Shown here: positions 1-9,162 of the stretch, piece by piece | Position numbering within the stretch: position 1 is the stretch's first letter | Layout of the letters: the number at the start of each line of letters is the position of its first letter | Assembly: GCA_030017715.1 (NCBI GenBank) | Contig: JASEIU010000001.1 | Span: 1,094,276 to 1,158,275 of the forward strand | Direction of reading: 5' to 3' | Source of the DNA: Candidatus Saccharicenans sp. | Lineage (GTDB): Bacteria > Acidobacteriota > Aminicenantia > Aminicenantales > Saccharicenantaceae | Length of the DNA stretch: 64,000 nt | Position numbers and translations under genes: made by a program | Notes under the pieces: model-generated | The model's database searches: none | What the model saw: the letters and a program-made list of their open reading frames with translations, nothing else | What the model was told of the DNA's origin: nothing

Positions 1-2708
1 TCCGGCAGGGTGCCGGCATCGAGGGCCGCATTCAGGCTGGCCCAGAGCTGGCGCCTGATGGTGTCCACCGCCAGCCTCATGCCGAACCCGTATTCGGCAT
101 TGTCCTCGAACAGAGAATTGGCCCAGGCCGGCCCTTTTCCTTCCTTATTTTTGGCATAAGGTGAAACAGGGAACGTGCCGCCGTAGATAGATGAACAACC
201 GGTGGCATTGGCAATTATCATCCGGTCGCCGAACAGCTGGGTAGCCAGCTTGATGTACGGGGTTTCGCCGCAGCCGCCGCAAGCTCCGCTGAATTCAAAA
301 AGCGGGGTCAGAAATTGTGAACCTTTAATGGTGTCGACCTTGACTCCATCCAGGTAGCTGTCGGGCAGGCTCTCAAAGAACTTTTCGTTGACGTTCTGAC
401 CGGCGGCTCTTTCTTCTTCTATCGGCACCATTACCAGAGCCTTCTCTTTGGCCGGGCAAGTTTCAACACAAACACCGCAGCCGACGCAGTCTTCGATGTA
501 AATCTGGAGGCGGTACTTAAGATTCTTATCGTTCTTGGTGTTGGAAACCAGGGTGGTAAAGGTCTCTGGTGAATTCTTCAGGTCCTCGGGCAGGATCTGC
601 TTGGCTCTGACGGCGGCGTGAGGACAGACGAAGGCGCACTGATTGCACTGAATGCATTTTTCCGGCAGCCAGCGCGGGACGAGCTCGGCGATGCCTCTTT
701 TTTCCAGCTTGGCGGTGTCGGTCGGGATCCGACCGTCATAGGGCATGCGGGAAACAGGAATGGTGTTTCCCTTAAAATGCATGATGGGCTCGATTACGCC
801 GCGGGCGAACTCGTCGGCGTCCTCGGGAATCAATCGCGGCACCGGCGCCGATTTGGTAATCCGGGCGGGCACAGGAACTTCTTCCAGGGCTTCCAGAGTT
901 CTGTCGACGGCGGCCAAGTTCATCCTGACCACGTCTTCGCCTTTCTTATGGTAGGTTTTATGAATTGCTTTTTTGATCAGCTCGATGGCCTGGGCCTCGG
1001 GCAGGACTCCGGATATCTTGAAGAAACAGACCTGCATGATGGTGTTGATTCTGTTCTTTAGCCCGACTTCCTGAGCGATTTTGAAGGCATCGATGTTGTA
1101 AACTTTAATCTTCTTCTGGATGATGGTTTTCTGCAGGTCCTCGGTCAGGTGTTCGAACACTTCTTCCTTTTTCCAGGGAGAATTCAACAGCAAGGTTCCT
1201 CCCTGGCGCAGTCCTTCGAGAATGTCATAGCGTCCGATGTAGGCCGGCTTGTGCAGGGCCACGAAATCAACCGTGTTCAGCAGGTATTCGGATTTGATGG
1301 GATGCCGACCAAACCTCAGGTGAGAAATAGTCACCCCGCCTGATTTCTTGGAATCGTACTCAAAATAACCCTGGGCATAGAGCTCGGTGTTGTCGCCGAT
1401 GATGGTGATGGAGTTCTTGTTGGCTCCGACGGTGCCGTCCGAACCATAGCCCCAGAATTTGCAACGTACGGTTCCGGCCGGCTCGGTTTCCAGGACCCCT
1501 CCCACCGGCAAGGAAGTGCCGGTTAGGTCGTCTTCAATCCCGACGGTGAAGCCATGGAAGCAGGCTCCGTTCAGGTGATCAAAAACGGCTTTCACCATGG
1601 CCGGGGTGAATTCCTTGGAAGACAGACCGTAACGGCCACCGATGATCTTGAGGTCGCGGCCGGCCAGAGCCGTCATCACATCAAGATAGAGCGGCTCGCC
1701 GATGGCTCCCGGCTCCTTGGTCCTGTCCAGGACGGCTATTTTCTTGGCCGTCGGAGGAATTACTGCCCGGAAAGCCTCGGCCTCGAAAGGACGATAGAGG
1801 CGGACTTTAACCAGCCCGACCCTGTAGCCGTTCTTATTAAGATAATCAATGGTTTCTTCGGCGGTTTCGGCTCCGGAACCCATAATCACGATTACCCGGT
1901 CGGCATCGGGAGCGCCGAAATAGTCGAATAGATGGTACTGACGGCCGGTTACCCTGGCCACCTTGTCCATATATTCCTGGACTATGCCCGGAGTGTCGGC
2001 GTAGTATTTATTGACCGTTTCCCGACCCTGAAAATAGACGTCGGGGTTCTCAGCGCCAACCTTCATCATCGGTTTTTCGGGGTTGAGAGCCCTCTGTCTG
2101 AAATCCTGCAGGTACCGGGGTTCAAATAGTTCGGCCAGTGTTTCGTAAGGCACTATTTCTATCTTCTGAACTTCGCTGGAAGTCCGGAAGCCGTCAAAAA
2201 AATGCAGGAACGGCACTTTGCTCTTCAGGCTGGCCAGATGACAGACAATGGCCAGATCCATGATTTCCTGGACTGAACCTGAACACATAAGGGCAAAGCC
2301 GGTGTTTCTGGCGGCCATAACGTCTGAATGGTCGCCGAAAATCGACAGCGACTGACAGGCCAGAGAACGGGCGGAAACGTGGAAAACGGTGGGCAGCAGC
2401 TCACCGGCAATCTTGTGCATATTAGGCAACATCAGCATCAAGCCCTGGGAAGCCGTAAAGGTGGTGGTAAGGCAGCCGGCGCTCAGAGAACCATGGACGG
2501 CTCCGGCTGCTCCGGCTTCGGACTGCATCTCTACCACTTCCACCGGCTGTCCGAAGATGTTCTTTCGGCCCTGGGCTGACCACTCGTCGGCCATTTCGCC
2601 CATGGTGGAAGAAGGAGTAATCGGGTAAATGGCAGCCACTTCCGAATAAGCATAAGCGACATGAGTGGCCGCGGTGTTACCGTCGATTGCCTTAAATGTT
2701 TTTGCCAT
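1..2708 (-). CDS. nifJ: pyruvate:ferredoxin (flavodoxin) oxidoreductase, C-terminus cut by window edge
   Basis: Oxidatively decarboxylates pyruvate to acetyl-CoA and CO2 and passes electrons to ferredoxin or flavodoxin in the cytoplasm. About 902 of the usual 1170-1200 residues are present and the reading frame runs off the left edge. The N-terminus has the YPITPSS motif of the pyrimidine-binding domain. A two-cluster ferredoxin domain lies near residues 690 and 743 (CIQCNQCAFVCP and CVGCGVCVETCP). The beta domain begins near residue 812 with CGGCGETP, which binds the proximal cluster next to thiamine diphosphate. These spacings match the single-chain enzyme of Desulfovibrio. Two consecutive ATGs exist (2711 and 2708); AGGAG at 2716-2720 is 7 bases from the second, so 2708 is preferred. 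The gene is transcribed away from dnaX-ybaB-recR and appears to have its own promoter. The identity is firm. Confidence 0.97.
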   Translation of the reverse strand, partial: MAKTFKAIDGNTAATHVAYAYSEVAAIYPITPSSTMGEMADEWSAQGRKNIFGQPVEVVEMQSEAGAAGAVHGSLSAGCLTTTFTASQGLMLMLPNMHKIAGELLPTVFHVSARSLACQSLSIFGDHSDVMAARNTGFALMCSGSVQEIMDLAIVCHLASLKSKVPFLHFFDGFRTSSEVQKIEIVPYETLAELFEPRYLQDFRQRALNPEKPMMKVGAENPDVYFQGRETVNKYYADTPGIVQEYMDKVARVTGRQYHLFDYFGAPDADRVIVIMGSGAETAEETIDYLNKNGYRVGLVKVRLYRPFEAEAFRAVIPPTAKKIAVLDRTKEPGAIGEPLYLDVMTALAGRDLKIIGGRYGLSSKEFTPAMVKAVFDHLNGACFHGFTVGIEDDLTGTSLPVGGVLETEPAGTVRCKFWGYGSDGTVGANKNSITIIGDNTELYAQGYFEYDSKKSGGVTISHLRFGRHPIKSEYLLNTVDFVALHKPAYIGRYDILEGLRQGGTLLLNSPWKKEEVFEHLTEDLQKTIIQKKIKVYNIDAFKIAQEVGLKNRINTIMQVCFFKISGVLPEAQAIELIKKAIHKTYHKKGEDVVRMNLAAVDRTLEALEEVPVPARITKSAPVPRLIPEDADEFARGVIEPIMHFKGNTIPVSRMPYDGRIPTDTAKLEKRGIAELVPRWLPEKCIQCNQCAFVCPHAAVRAKQILPEDLKNSPETFTTLVSNTKNDKNLKYRLQIYIEDCVGCGVCVETCPAKEKALVMVPIEEERAAGQNVNEKFFESLPDSYLDGVKVDTIKGSQFLTPLFEFSGACGGCGETPYIKLATQLFGDRMIIANATGCSSIYGGTFPVSPYAKNKEGKGPAWANSLFEDNAEYGFGMRLAVDTIRRQLWASLNAALDAGTLP

Positions 2709-2738
2709 CATAAATCTCCTTATAAAATTAAACAGATT

Positions 2739-2747
2739 ATTATATCA
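2739..2747 (-). promoter_or_regulatory. extended -10 promoter for pyruvate:ferredoxin oxidoreductase
   Basis: On the minus strand the sequence is TGATATAAT, a perfect extended -10 element (TGnTATAAT). It lies about 30 bases before the start codon. No good -35 box is seen, which is normal for extended -10 promoters. The T-run of the upstream terminator ends at this element. Confidence 0.6.
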
Positions 2748-2778
2748 AAAAGCCCTTAAATTTCTAAGGCCGGGCTTA
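2747..2778 (-). terminator. Rho-independent terminator after recR
   Basis: Just past the recR stop, the minus strand forms AAGCCC/GGGCTT (2772-2777 with 2750-2755) with an alternative inner stem CCTTA/TAAGG, followed directly by five T residues (2751-2747). It would end the dnaX-ybaB-recR transcript immediately before the next gene's promoter. Confidence 0.6.
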
Positions 2779-2782
2779 AATT

Positions 2783-3388
2783 TTATCCTTTGAGTTCAGT
2801 CCGCCCCTCCAGCGCTTTTTTTATCGTCAGCTGGTCGGCAAAATCCAGGTCAGCTCCCACCGGCAATCCCATGGCCAGCCTGGTTATTTTTACCGGCATT
2901 TCTCTCAGAACCTGACAGATGAGGGAAGCGGTGGCTTCTCCCTCGACCGTGGGATTGGTGGCAATAATCACTTCCTTGAACTGGCCACCCTTGAGACGGC
3001 CGATTAACTTTTCCAGTCTGAGTTCGTCGGGCCCTATTCCCTTGATAGGCGACAGTGAACCAAGCAAAACATGATAGCGACCGTTGAAGATGCCGGTTTT
3101 TTCGATCGAAGCCACATTGAACGGCTCTTCCACCAGACAGAGTTGCTCATCGTTGCGTCCGGGGTCCGTGCAGAGCCGGCAGGGGTCGACATCGGTGATA
3201 TTGTTACACTGCGAACAGTAAAATATCTTGTTTTTGACTTCGACAATGGCCCTGACCAGTTCGGCCACTTCTTCGGCCGGGAGTCCCAGCAGATAGAACG
3301 CCATGCGCTGGGCCGACTTCAGGCCGACACCGGGAAATTTCCTAAGCTGTTCAATCAGGTCATGCAACGGTCGGGCATACTCAAACAT
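2783..3388 (-). CDS. recR: recombination mediator RecR
   Basis: RecR works with RecO (and RecF) to load RecA onto single-stranded DNA at gaps. The 201-residue protein has the usual family length. A helix-hairpin-helix region (residues 15-40, with PGVGLKSAQRMA) precedes a four-cysteine zinc finger (C58, C61, C70, C73) and a Toprim domain with the acidic segment around EEPFN and the VIIATNPT strand. The start at 3388 has GGAG about 7 bases upstream. The gene lies 12 bases after ybaB, forming the classical dnaX-ybaB-recR order, and is followed by a terminator. Confident. Confidence 0.98.
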   Translation of the reverse strand: MFEYARPLHDLIEQLRKFPGVGLKSAQRMAFYLLGLPAEEVAELVRAIVEVKNKIFYCSQCNNITDVDPCRLCTDPGRNDEQLCLVEEPFNVASIEKTGIFNGRYHVLLGSLSPIKGIGPDELRLEKLIGRLKGGQFKEVIIATNPTVEGEATASLICQVLREMPVKITRLAMGLPVGADLDFADQLTIKKALEGRTELKG

Positions 3389-3400
3389 CGGCCGGCTCCG

Positions 3401-3712
3401 TCAGAACAGTCCCGGAATTTTCAGGCCGCCGGCCAGCCCGGACATTTTGGTCTGGATTTCAGCTTCCACCCTGGCGGTCGCTTCCCGGAAGGCTGAAACG
3501 ATCAGGTCCTGAAGCATTTCCACGTCATCGCGGTTGACCACTTCCGGGTCCAGTTTTACTTCCAGGCAATTCTTCTGACCGTCCAGGACCACAGTCACCA
3601 TGCCGCCGCCGCTTGAGCCTTCAATTCTCATTTCGGCCAGCTCCTTCTGCAGTCTTTCCTGCATTTCCTGGGCAGCCTTCATCATCTTTTGCAGGTCGGC
3701 TAAATTTTTCAT
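3401..3712 (-). CDS. ybaB: YbaB/EbfC family nucleoid-associated protein
   Basis: Small dimeric DNA-binding protein, 103 residues, the normal family size. The N-terminus is a glutamine/methionine-rich amphipathic helix (residues 5-28), followed by the conserved GGGMVTV strand and a C-terminal part containing EMLQDLIVSAFREA. The family is typically encoded between dnaX and recR, as here. Start 3712 is preceded by GAGG with suitable spacing. An alternative -1 reading frame leaving the end of dnaX would stop at a TGA overlapping this ATG. Confidence 0.96.
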   Translation of the reverse strand: MKNLADLQKMMKAAQEMQERLQKELAEMRIEGSSGGGMVTVVLDGQKNCLEVKLDPEVVNRDDVEMLQDLIVSAFREATARVEAEIQTKMSGLAGGLKIPGLF

Positions 3713-3740
3713 TGTCTTTCCTCAGCCTCGATTGGACCGG

Positions 3741-5483
3741 TTAAGGTCTTTCCGGCCCGCTCTTTTTTCTTACCGCCACCACCTGCCCCTTAAGACTTTT
3801 CAGCAGGGCCCTGGCTTTAGGGTCATCGAGCAGAGCCCGGGTTTCCTGACTGACAGTATTCCTGCGGGCCGGTTCAGGTTTTTCTTTGACCGAAGAAGCC
3901 TGAGGCTTCAGGCCGGAAACCCCGCCGGCTGACCCGGTGTCCTCCAGGATTAATTCCAGGTTCTGACCTCCCATTTCGGCCCAGATGCGGTTCAGGTAGG
4001 GCAGATTCTGTTCTATCAACTCGGCAAAATGTTTTCTGTCTCGGGCATATACCAGACGGATCCTCCCCTCGACCACTTCTACCCGATTGACCATTTTCAT
4101 GATCGGGGCCAGGAGGGGTTTGTCTCTCATCAACCGAAAATAGAGTTCATCGGCTTTTTCTTGATTGAAAACCGAGACTCCGTTTTTTCTGACCGGATTC
4201 AGATTATTTTTATTTCGGTCGGCGGGCGGAACCCTGACCGCATTCCCGCCTCCGGCCCGGTTGCCGGCAGAAGCCGTTGAATATCCTGACTCGACCGGTT
4301 TTCTTTCCACCGGCCCTGATTTAAGAGCGGCCAGCTCTTCCAGCGCCTGTTCCAGGGGTTTAAGGTTTGGAAGATAGCAGAGTTTAATCAACCAGGCTTC
4401 GAGGAAAATCCGCGGCTGAGAAGAATAGCGAAGGCCTGACTCTCCATCCTGCAACAGGAGGATAAAACGCAGCAGCTCTTCCGGCTGAAATCCACGGGCC
4501 ATCTCCTTCAGGGTCTGAATTTCCTCATCTGATAAGAGCAGCAGTTCCGAGGGGCTGGAAGAGACCCTGACCACCAGCAGCTGGCGGAAGTAATCAATCA
4601 GACCGCTGTAAAAATGCCGGAGGTCGGTTCCAGCCGAGACCAGGGATTCAACCAGAGGAAATATTTCTTCGCTCTTTCCTGACAGAACGGCCCGGGCCAG
4701 ATTTTCGTACAGGTTGCGGTTGATCACCCCCAGCACTTCCTCGGTTTCCCTGTCCTGAACCTGAGGGCCGCTGAAAGAAACCACCATGTCCAGAAGAGTT
4801 TCGGCGTCGCGCAGACTGCCGTCAGCCGACCCGGCAATCAACTTGAGGCTGTAAGGACTGATGACAATTTTTTCCTGCCCGGCAATAAACTGCAGGTGGT
4901 CAATTATCTGCTGGCTGGACAGCCTCTTAAAAACGAAATGCTGGCAGCGGGAAGCGATGGTCCGGGGCACCTTGTGAAACTCGGTGGTGGCAAAAATAAA
5001 GACCGTCCGGCTGGGAGGCTCTTCCAGAGTCTTGAGCAGAGCGTTGAAGGCGTCCCGGCTGAGCTGATGAACTTCATCGATAATGATTACCCGATAACGG
5101 CTGTGCATGGGCTCATACTGAACACTTTCCCGTAAAGCCTTGACGTCTTCTATCCCCCGGTTGGAGGCTCCGTCGATTTCTATGAAATCAAGCAGCGATT
5201 CTTCGTTGATCGCCCGGCAGACCGAACACTGATTGCAGGGTTCGGGGGTCGGCCCCTGTTCGCAGTTCAGGGCCTTAGCCAGAATTCTGGCCACGGTGGT
5301 CTTGCCCACTCCCCTCATGCCGGAGAACAGGTAGGCATGGCCAATGCGATTTTCTTTGATGGCATTCTGAATGGTTCTGACCACCGCCTCCTGACCGACG
5401 ACTTCGCCAAATTGACGGGGGCGGTATTTTCTGGCCAGAACCAGATAGCCGGACTTGCTGGTTTCTTCAGGTCTGGATGACAT
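3741..5483 (-). CDS. dnaX: DNA polymerase III subunits gamma and tau
   Basis: ATPase of the clamp-loader complex that opens the sliding clamp and, in the tau form, organises the replisome. The 580-residue protein has a Walker A loop (GMRGVGKTT, about residue 55-63), a zinc-binding cysteine group (C74 with CNQCSVC after it), the Walker B/DEVH segment, the LLKTLEEPP region and the GSLRDAETLLD sensor-2 motif. Domain III follows to about residue 370, then a low-complexity linker and a C-terminal tau-like region. The start at 5483 has no clear ribosome binding site. Codons 432-434 contain an in-frame A AAA AAC heptamer followed by a possible stem-loop, and codons 572-574 contain A AAA AAG. The first could generate a gamma form by -1 frameshifting. 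Confidence 0.97.
   Translation of the reverse strand: MSSRPEETSKSGYLVLARKYRPRQFGEVVGQEAVVRTIQNAIKENRIGHAYLFSGMRGVGKTTVARILAKALNCEQGPTPEPCNQCSVCRAINEESLLDFIEIDGASNRGIEDVKALRESVQYEPMHSRYRVIIIDEVHQLSRDAFNALLKTLEEPPSRTVFIFATTEFHKVPRTIASRCQHFVFKRLSSQQIIDHLQFIAGQEKIVISPYSLKLIAGSADGSLRDAETLLDMVVSFSGPQVQDRETEEVLGVINRNLYENLARAVLSGKSEEIFPLVESLVSAGTDLRHFYSGLIDYFRQLLVVRVSSSPSELLLLSDEEIQTLKEMARGFQPEELLRFILLLQDGESGLRYSSQPRIFLEAWLIKLCYLPNLKPLEQALEELAALKSGPVERKPVESGYSTASAGNRAGGGNAVRVPPADRNKNNLNPVRKNGVSVFNQEKADELYFRLMRDKPLLAPIMKMVNRVEVVEGRIRLVYARDRKHFAELIEQNLPYLNRIWAEMGGQNLELILEDTGSAGGVSGLKPQASSVKEKPEPARRNTVSQETRALLDDPKARALLKSLKGQVVAVRKKSGPERP
4147..4190 (-). other. candidate programmed -1 frameshift signal in dnaX
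   Basis: The zero-frame heptamer A AAA AAC occupies 4188-4182. Seven bases later CGGTTTT (4174-4168) can pair with AAAGCCG (4157-4151), with one G-U pair and a 10-base loop. After a -1 slip the frame reads 11 codons and stops at TGA 4149-4147, giving a product of about 445 residues, close to the 431-residue E. coli gamma subunit. A AAA AAC is usually less slippery in bacteria than A AAA AAG. No experimental evidence is available here. Confidence 0.45.
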
Positions 5484-5607
5484 GGTTTTCGAATTAAAAA
5501 AGATCAGCCGTTATCTTACCACAACCGGCCTAAAATTCAAACCGACCTTCGGTCCTGATTAAAACCTCTGGCAATTTTTTCCTGTCTGGCGTATAAGATT
5601 TCTGAGA

Positions 5608-6477
5608 ATGAAGCCCCGAACTCACGGTTTGCTGCTGGTCCACCTGGCTGTTCTGTTCTTCGGATTTCCCGGAGTCATCGGCAAAGTCCTGCCGCTGAGT
5701 CCGGTCCAGTTGACCTGGCTACGTGTTTTTCTGGCCAGCCTGGGGCTGCTGGGAATTCTTTTTATCCAGAAAGTTAAACCGCTGGTTTTCAGGGCCGGGC
5801 CGCTGTTGCTACTTCTGGCCGCAGGTTTGTTGCTGGCCTTTCACTGGACCGCTTTCTTCCAGTCCGTGCAAATTTCTACCGTGGCCGTGGGTCTGTTATC
5901 TTACTCCACCTTCCCCGTCTTCACCGCTTTCCTGGAACCCTGGGTCCTAAGAACAAGATTCAGAAAATCATATTTGTTTCTGGCCCTGACCTGTTTTCTG
6001 GGCGTGGCACTTATGGTTCCGCAATTCAGCTTCGGCAATCGAATCTTTCTGGGGGCGGGCTGGGGAATCCTGTCGGGCCTGTCATTTGCTCTGCTAACGA
6101 TAATCAACCGGATTCTTTCGCCCCGGCATTCCAGCCTGGTGCTGGCCTTCTACCAGGACGGCCTGGCGGCGATTTTCCTGCTCCCCTTTCTGTCCAGGGA
6201 GTCGTTGCCTCTGCCTCTCGGGGCAAGGGAGGCGGGATTGATTCTTTTTCTGGGCCTGGTTTGCACCGCCGGGGCGCACACCATTTTCATCAGAGGTTTG
6301 CGGTTTCTGGAAGCCAGGCCTTCCAGCCTGATAAGCTCGCTGGAGCCGGTTTACGGAATTATCTTTGGTTATCTATTCCTGGATGAACTTCCCGATCTCA
6401 GAACCGTGGCCGGAGGACTATTGATTCTGGTCTCGGTAGCTTTGATATCCTGGAAAAATCCCGACCTCAGCTCCTGA
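5608..6477 (+). CDS. EamA/DMT family transporter
   Basis: Inner-membrane protein of the drug/metabolite transporter superfamily, 289 residues, with ten hydrophobic segments arranged as two EamA repeats (about residues 8-135 and 150-282). The second repeat ends with the typical LEPVYGIIFGYLFLDE signature, matching the family's conserved 'EP...g..ll.E' motif. Members export or exchange amino acids, nucleotides or other small metabolites; the substrate cannot be read from sequence. The gene stands alone on the plus strand, divergent from dnaX and convergent with the DUF6600 gene only 11 bases away. There is no terminator space between the latter two. Confidence 0.9.
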   Translation: MKPRTHGLLLVHLAVLFFGFPGVIGKVLPLSPVQLTWLRVFLASLGLLGILFIQKVKPLVFRAGPLLLLLAAGLLLAFHWTAFFQSVQISTVAVGLLSYSTFPVFTAFLEPWVLRTRFRKSYLFLALTCFLGVALMVPQFSFGNRIFLGAGWGILSGLSFALLTIINRILSPRHSSLVLAFYQDGLAAIFLLPFLSRESLPLPLGAREAGLILFLGLVCTAGAHTIFIRGLRFLEARPSSLISSLEPVYGIIFGYLFLDELPDLRTVAGGLLILVSVALISWKNPDLSS

Positions 6478-6488
6478 TCTTCTCCGGG

Positions 6489-7640
6489 TTATCTTTTTTC
6501 TTCATCCGCTTTGCGCTTCAGGTTTTCTTTCCGGATAACCTTTTTTTCTTCGGCCTGCCTCTTCTGCAATTCCTGCTTCTCCTGTTCGTGCTTTTTCTTC
6601 AGCTCTTCCAGCCTGGACTGAATTTCGGACAGCTTTTTCTGCCTTTCCTCAGGCGGAGCGTTTCTGGCCTCTTCTTCGGCCTGTCTTTTGAGGCGTTCTA
6701 TTTCCAGTTTTTGGGTTCTCTCCAGCAGGCTGCCCTCCTGGCGGTGAATAACCTCAACATTTTCCCTCCGGTTTTCTTCAAGCCGGTTTATTTTCTGTTC
6801 TGCTTCCTCTCTTTTCAGCACTGTTTTTGGGGCAGTTGACTCCTGTTTTATCTGGGGGCGGTAAATTCTGACTTCGTCAATCCCTCCGCCGGCCTCTTCG
6901 GGCTTCTTGACTTCTCTAACGCTGACTTTGGTTACCGGTCTTCTGGTCAACCTTTCAATTTCCTGAGGGGAAAGGGCATCGTTGATAACCACATTCCGGT
7001 CTCTGACGGTGTATCTGTCCCTGACCACGGTGTAATTTATAATCGTGATGTTTCTCTCCGGAGGCAAAATCCAGGCCCGCAGCTGGTTGGAATGAAAGCG
7101 ATGGCTTTCGATAAATATCCAGTAATGATGAGGCAGGTCGCGTCTTCCCCATCTTAAACCATATCCGGGGACAAAATCGACGCCTGGCGGCAACGGCGCC
7201 CAGCCCAGATAGAGATCTCCGAATCTCCAGATTACCCAGGCCGGAGCCCAGACCACGTCGGGTACCCAGAACCAGCCCAGCCTGTTATCCCAGCCCCAGC
7301 GTCCGTAATGAAAAGGAATCCAGCCCCACGGGTCGTGAGAAATCCAGGTCCAGCCGTAATCAGTCCAGGCCCAGCGCCCGTGAGTGTAGGGGCGCCAGTG
7401 CCGGCCGACTCCCCTCGGAATCCAAACATAACCATAAGGGTTGTAATAAATCCAGTAGCCGTAATGACCGAGGTAATCGTAAATATAGGAAATTGAAATT
7501 TCTCCGTAGGCCGGGGCAACCGGAGCCGGTGGCGGTTCGTATGTTCTCGCTCCCCGGTTCCTGGATTCGTCGTAAGGGATATACATTATGCAGCTTGTGG
7601 CCAGAAGAATTAAAAACAGGACTAAACCAAGTTTTTTCAT
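6489..7640 (-). CDS. DUF6600 family lipoprotein with charged C-terminal coiled coil
   Basis: The 383-residue protein begins with a lipoprotein signal peptide (hydrophobic residues 4-14, lipobox LATSC). Residues about 45-200 are extraordinarily rich in Trp, Tyr and Gly, with repeated segments of the type GRWAWTDYGWTW and GRWGWDNRLGWFW, as in the DUF6600 family. From about residue 255 the chain is almost entirely Glu, Lys, Arg and Gln and should form a long coiled coil. Function is unknown; the architecture suggests a periplasmic protein anchored in the outer or inner membrane, possibly contacting polysaccharide through its aromatic repeats (inference). AGGAGG precedes the start. Confident in family, not in role. 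Confidence 0.85.
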   Translation of the reverse strand: MKKLGLVLFLILLATSCIMYIPYDESRNRGARTYEPPPAPVAPAYGEISISYIYDYLGHYGYWIYYNPYGYVWIPRGVGRHWRPYTHGRWAWTDYGWTWISHDPWGWIPFHYGRWGWDNRLGWFWVPDVVWAPAWVIWRFGDLYLGWAPLPPGVDFVPGYGLRWGRRDLPHHYWIFIESHRFHSNQLRAWILPPERNITIINYTVVRDRYTVRDRNVVINDALSPQEIERLTRRPVTKVSVREVKKPEEAGGGIDEVRIYRPQIKQESTAPKTVLKREEAEQKINRLEENRRENVEVIHRQEGSLLERTQKLEIERLKRQAEEEARNAPPEERQKKLSEIQSRLEELKKKHEQEKQELQKRQAEEKKVIRKENLKRKADEEKR

Positions 7641-7759
7641 CGCTTCCTCCTGCCATTAATATAGCAAGAAATATGCCGGACACGGGCCCTGACCGGCCGG
7701 ACTGAACTGTCCGCGACCCGGTTATCAGGAGTCCCTTTTTGGGGACACCCCGGTGAAAA

Positions 7760-8974
7760 TCAGGCCTTTTCCAGCCTCTTGAAAACCCTTTTAATCCTCC
7801 TGAAGGCCCAGTCCAGTTCTCTTTTGCTTATGATGAGTGGAGGAGCGAACCTGATGACATGCTCATGGGTTTCTTTACACAGCAGGCCTTCTTTCATCAA
7901 TTCTTCGCAGTAGCGGCGGGCTCCGCCGGCTTCAGGGCGGAGTTCAATGCCGATCAACAGCCCGCGACCCCGGACTTCTCTTATCTTGCGGCTCTTGATG
8001 GTTTTAAGTTTCTCCAGGAAATAGGCGCCTTTCTCGCTGGCATTCTGAACCAGATTTTCTTCCTGAATAACCTTCAGAGCCTCGCGGGCCACCGCACAGG
8101 CCAGAGGGTTGCCGCCGAAAGTCGAACCATGCTGTCCGGGTTTGATAACTTCCATAATGTCGTTGGTCGAAAGAACGGCCGATATGGCATAGCAACCGCC
8201 GCCCAGTGACTTGCCGATAACCAGCAGGTCAGGCTTTATTCCGTCATATTCGCAGGCAAATAACCGCCCCACCCGGCCCAGGCCGGTCTGAATTTCGTCG
8301 GCAATGAACAGCACATTATTTTTCTTGCAGATTTCCCAGGCCTTTTTCAGAAAATCCTCGGGCGGTATCAGGATCCCGGCCTCGGCCTGAATCGGTTCCA
8401 CCAGGAAAGCGGCCGTGTTGGGAGTAATGGCTGACTCCAGGGCTGCCCCGTCTCCAAAAGGAATAATCTTAAAACCGGGAGTAAAAGGCCCGAAATCCTG
8501 GCGGTAAAGAGGCTCGGTTGAAAAGCTGATTACGGTAACGGTGCGGCCGTGGAAATTGTTGGCGCAGGCGATGATCTCCGCCTGGTCCTGAGGGATACCC
8601 TTTTTCAGATAAGCCCATTTGCGGGCAATCTTGATGGCTGTTTCCACCGCTTCGGCTCCCGAGTTCATCGGCAGCACTTTATCGAAACCGGTCAGGTCGC
8701 AGAGTTCCTTGGCCAGCAGAGGCCACTGGTCATTCCTGAAAGCCCGGGAGGTCAGGGTCAGTTTTTTAGCCTGCTTCTGCAGGGTCTTCACCAGGCGAGG
8801 ATGGCAGTGCCCCTGGTTGACGGCCGAGTAGGCACTTAAAAAATCCAGATATTTTTTCCCTTCGACATCCCACATCCAGATTCCCCTGGCTCTGGTGATG
8901 ACCACATCCAGCGGATGGTAGTTATGGGCTCCGTACATATCCTCCAGCACAATGTAATCCCTGTTTTCCATCAT
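7760..8974 (-). CDS. rocD: ornithine aminotransferase (ornithine--oxo-acid transaminase)
   Basis: Class III PLP-dependent aminotransferase converting ornithine and 2-oxoglutarate to glutamate semialdehyde and glutamate, linking arginine breakdown to proline. With the start at 8974 it has 404 residues, the usual length. Key features are the N-terminal [14 protein letters not shown] segment, the AYSAVNQGH region, NFHGRT, the [10 protein letters not shown] segment with the PLP-binding Asp, and the Schiff-base lysine in VIGKSLGGG. The frame stays open upstream through a tRNA, so the longer start at 9058 is rejected; GGGAG lies 7 bases before 8974. The gene begins 23 bases after tRNA-Ser(GGA) on the same strand and is probably read from the same transcript. 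Confidence 0.93.
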   Translation of the reverse strand: MMENRDYIVLEDMYGAHNYHPLDVVITRARGIWMWDVEGKKYLDFLSAYSAVNQGHCHPRLVKTLQKQAKKLTLTSRAFRNDQWPLLAKELCDLTGFDKVLPMNSGAEAVETAIKIARKWAYLKKGIPQDQAEIIACANNFHGRTVTVISFSTEPLYRQDFGPFTPGFKIIPFGDGAALESAITPNTAAFLVEPIQAEAGILIPPEDFLKKAWEICKKNNVLFIADEIQTGLGRVGRLFACEYDGIKPDLLVIGKSLGGGCYAISAVLSTNDIMEVIKPGQHGSTFGGNPLACAVAREALKVIQEENLVQNASEKGAYFLEKLKTIKSRKIREVRGRGLLIGIELRPEAGGARRYCEELMKEGLLCKETHEHVIRFAPPLIISKRELDWAFRRIKRVFKRLEKA

Positions 8975-8997
8975 ATTATTACTCCCTCTAAGATTTA

Positions 8998-9090
<93 letters not shown>

Positions 9091-9162
9091 GCTGGTTAAA
9101 ATTCTTCATTAGATTATCAGAATAAGATTCTTAAATCAATTCCGGCCGCGCCGCCTTCGGTC

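Noticed and set aside
7731..7746. GTCCC/GGGAC hairpin after ornithine aminotransferase
   Set aside because: Only 5 base pairs with no T-run on the coding strand; not convincing as a terminator.
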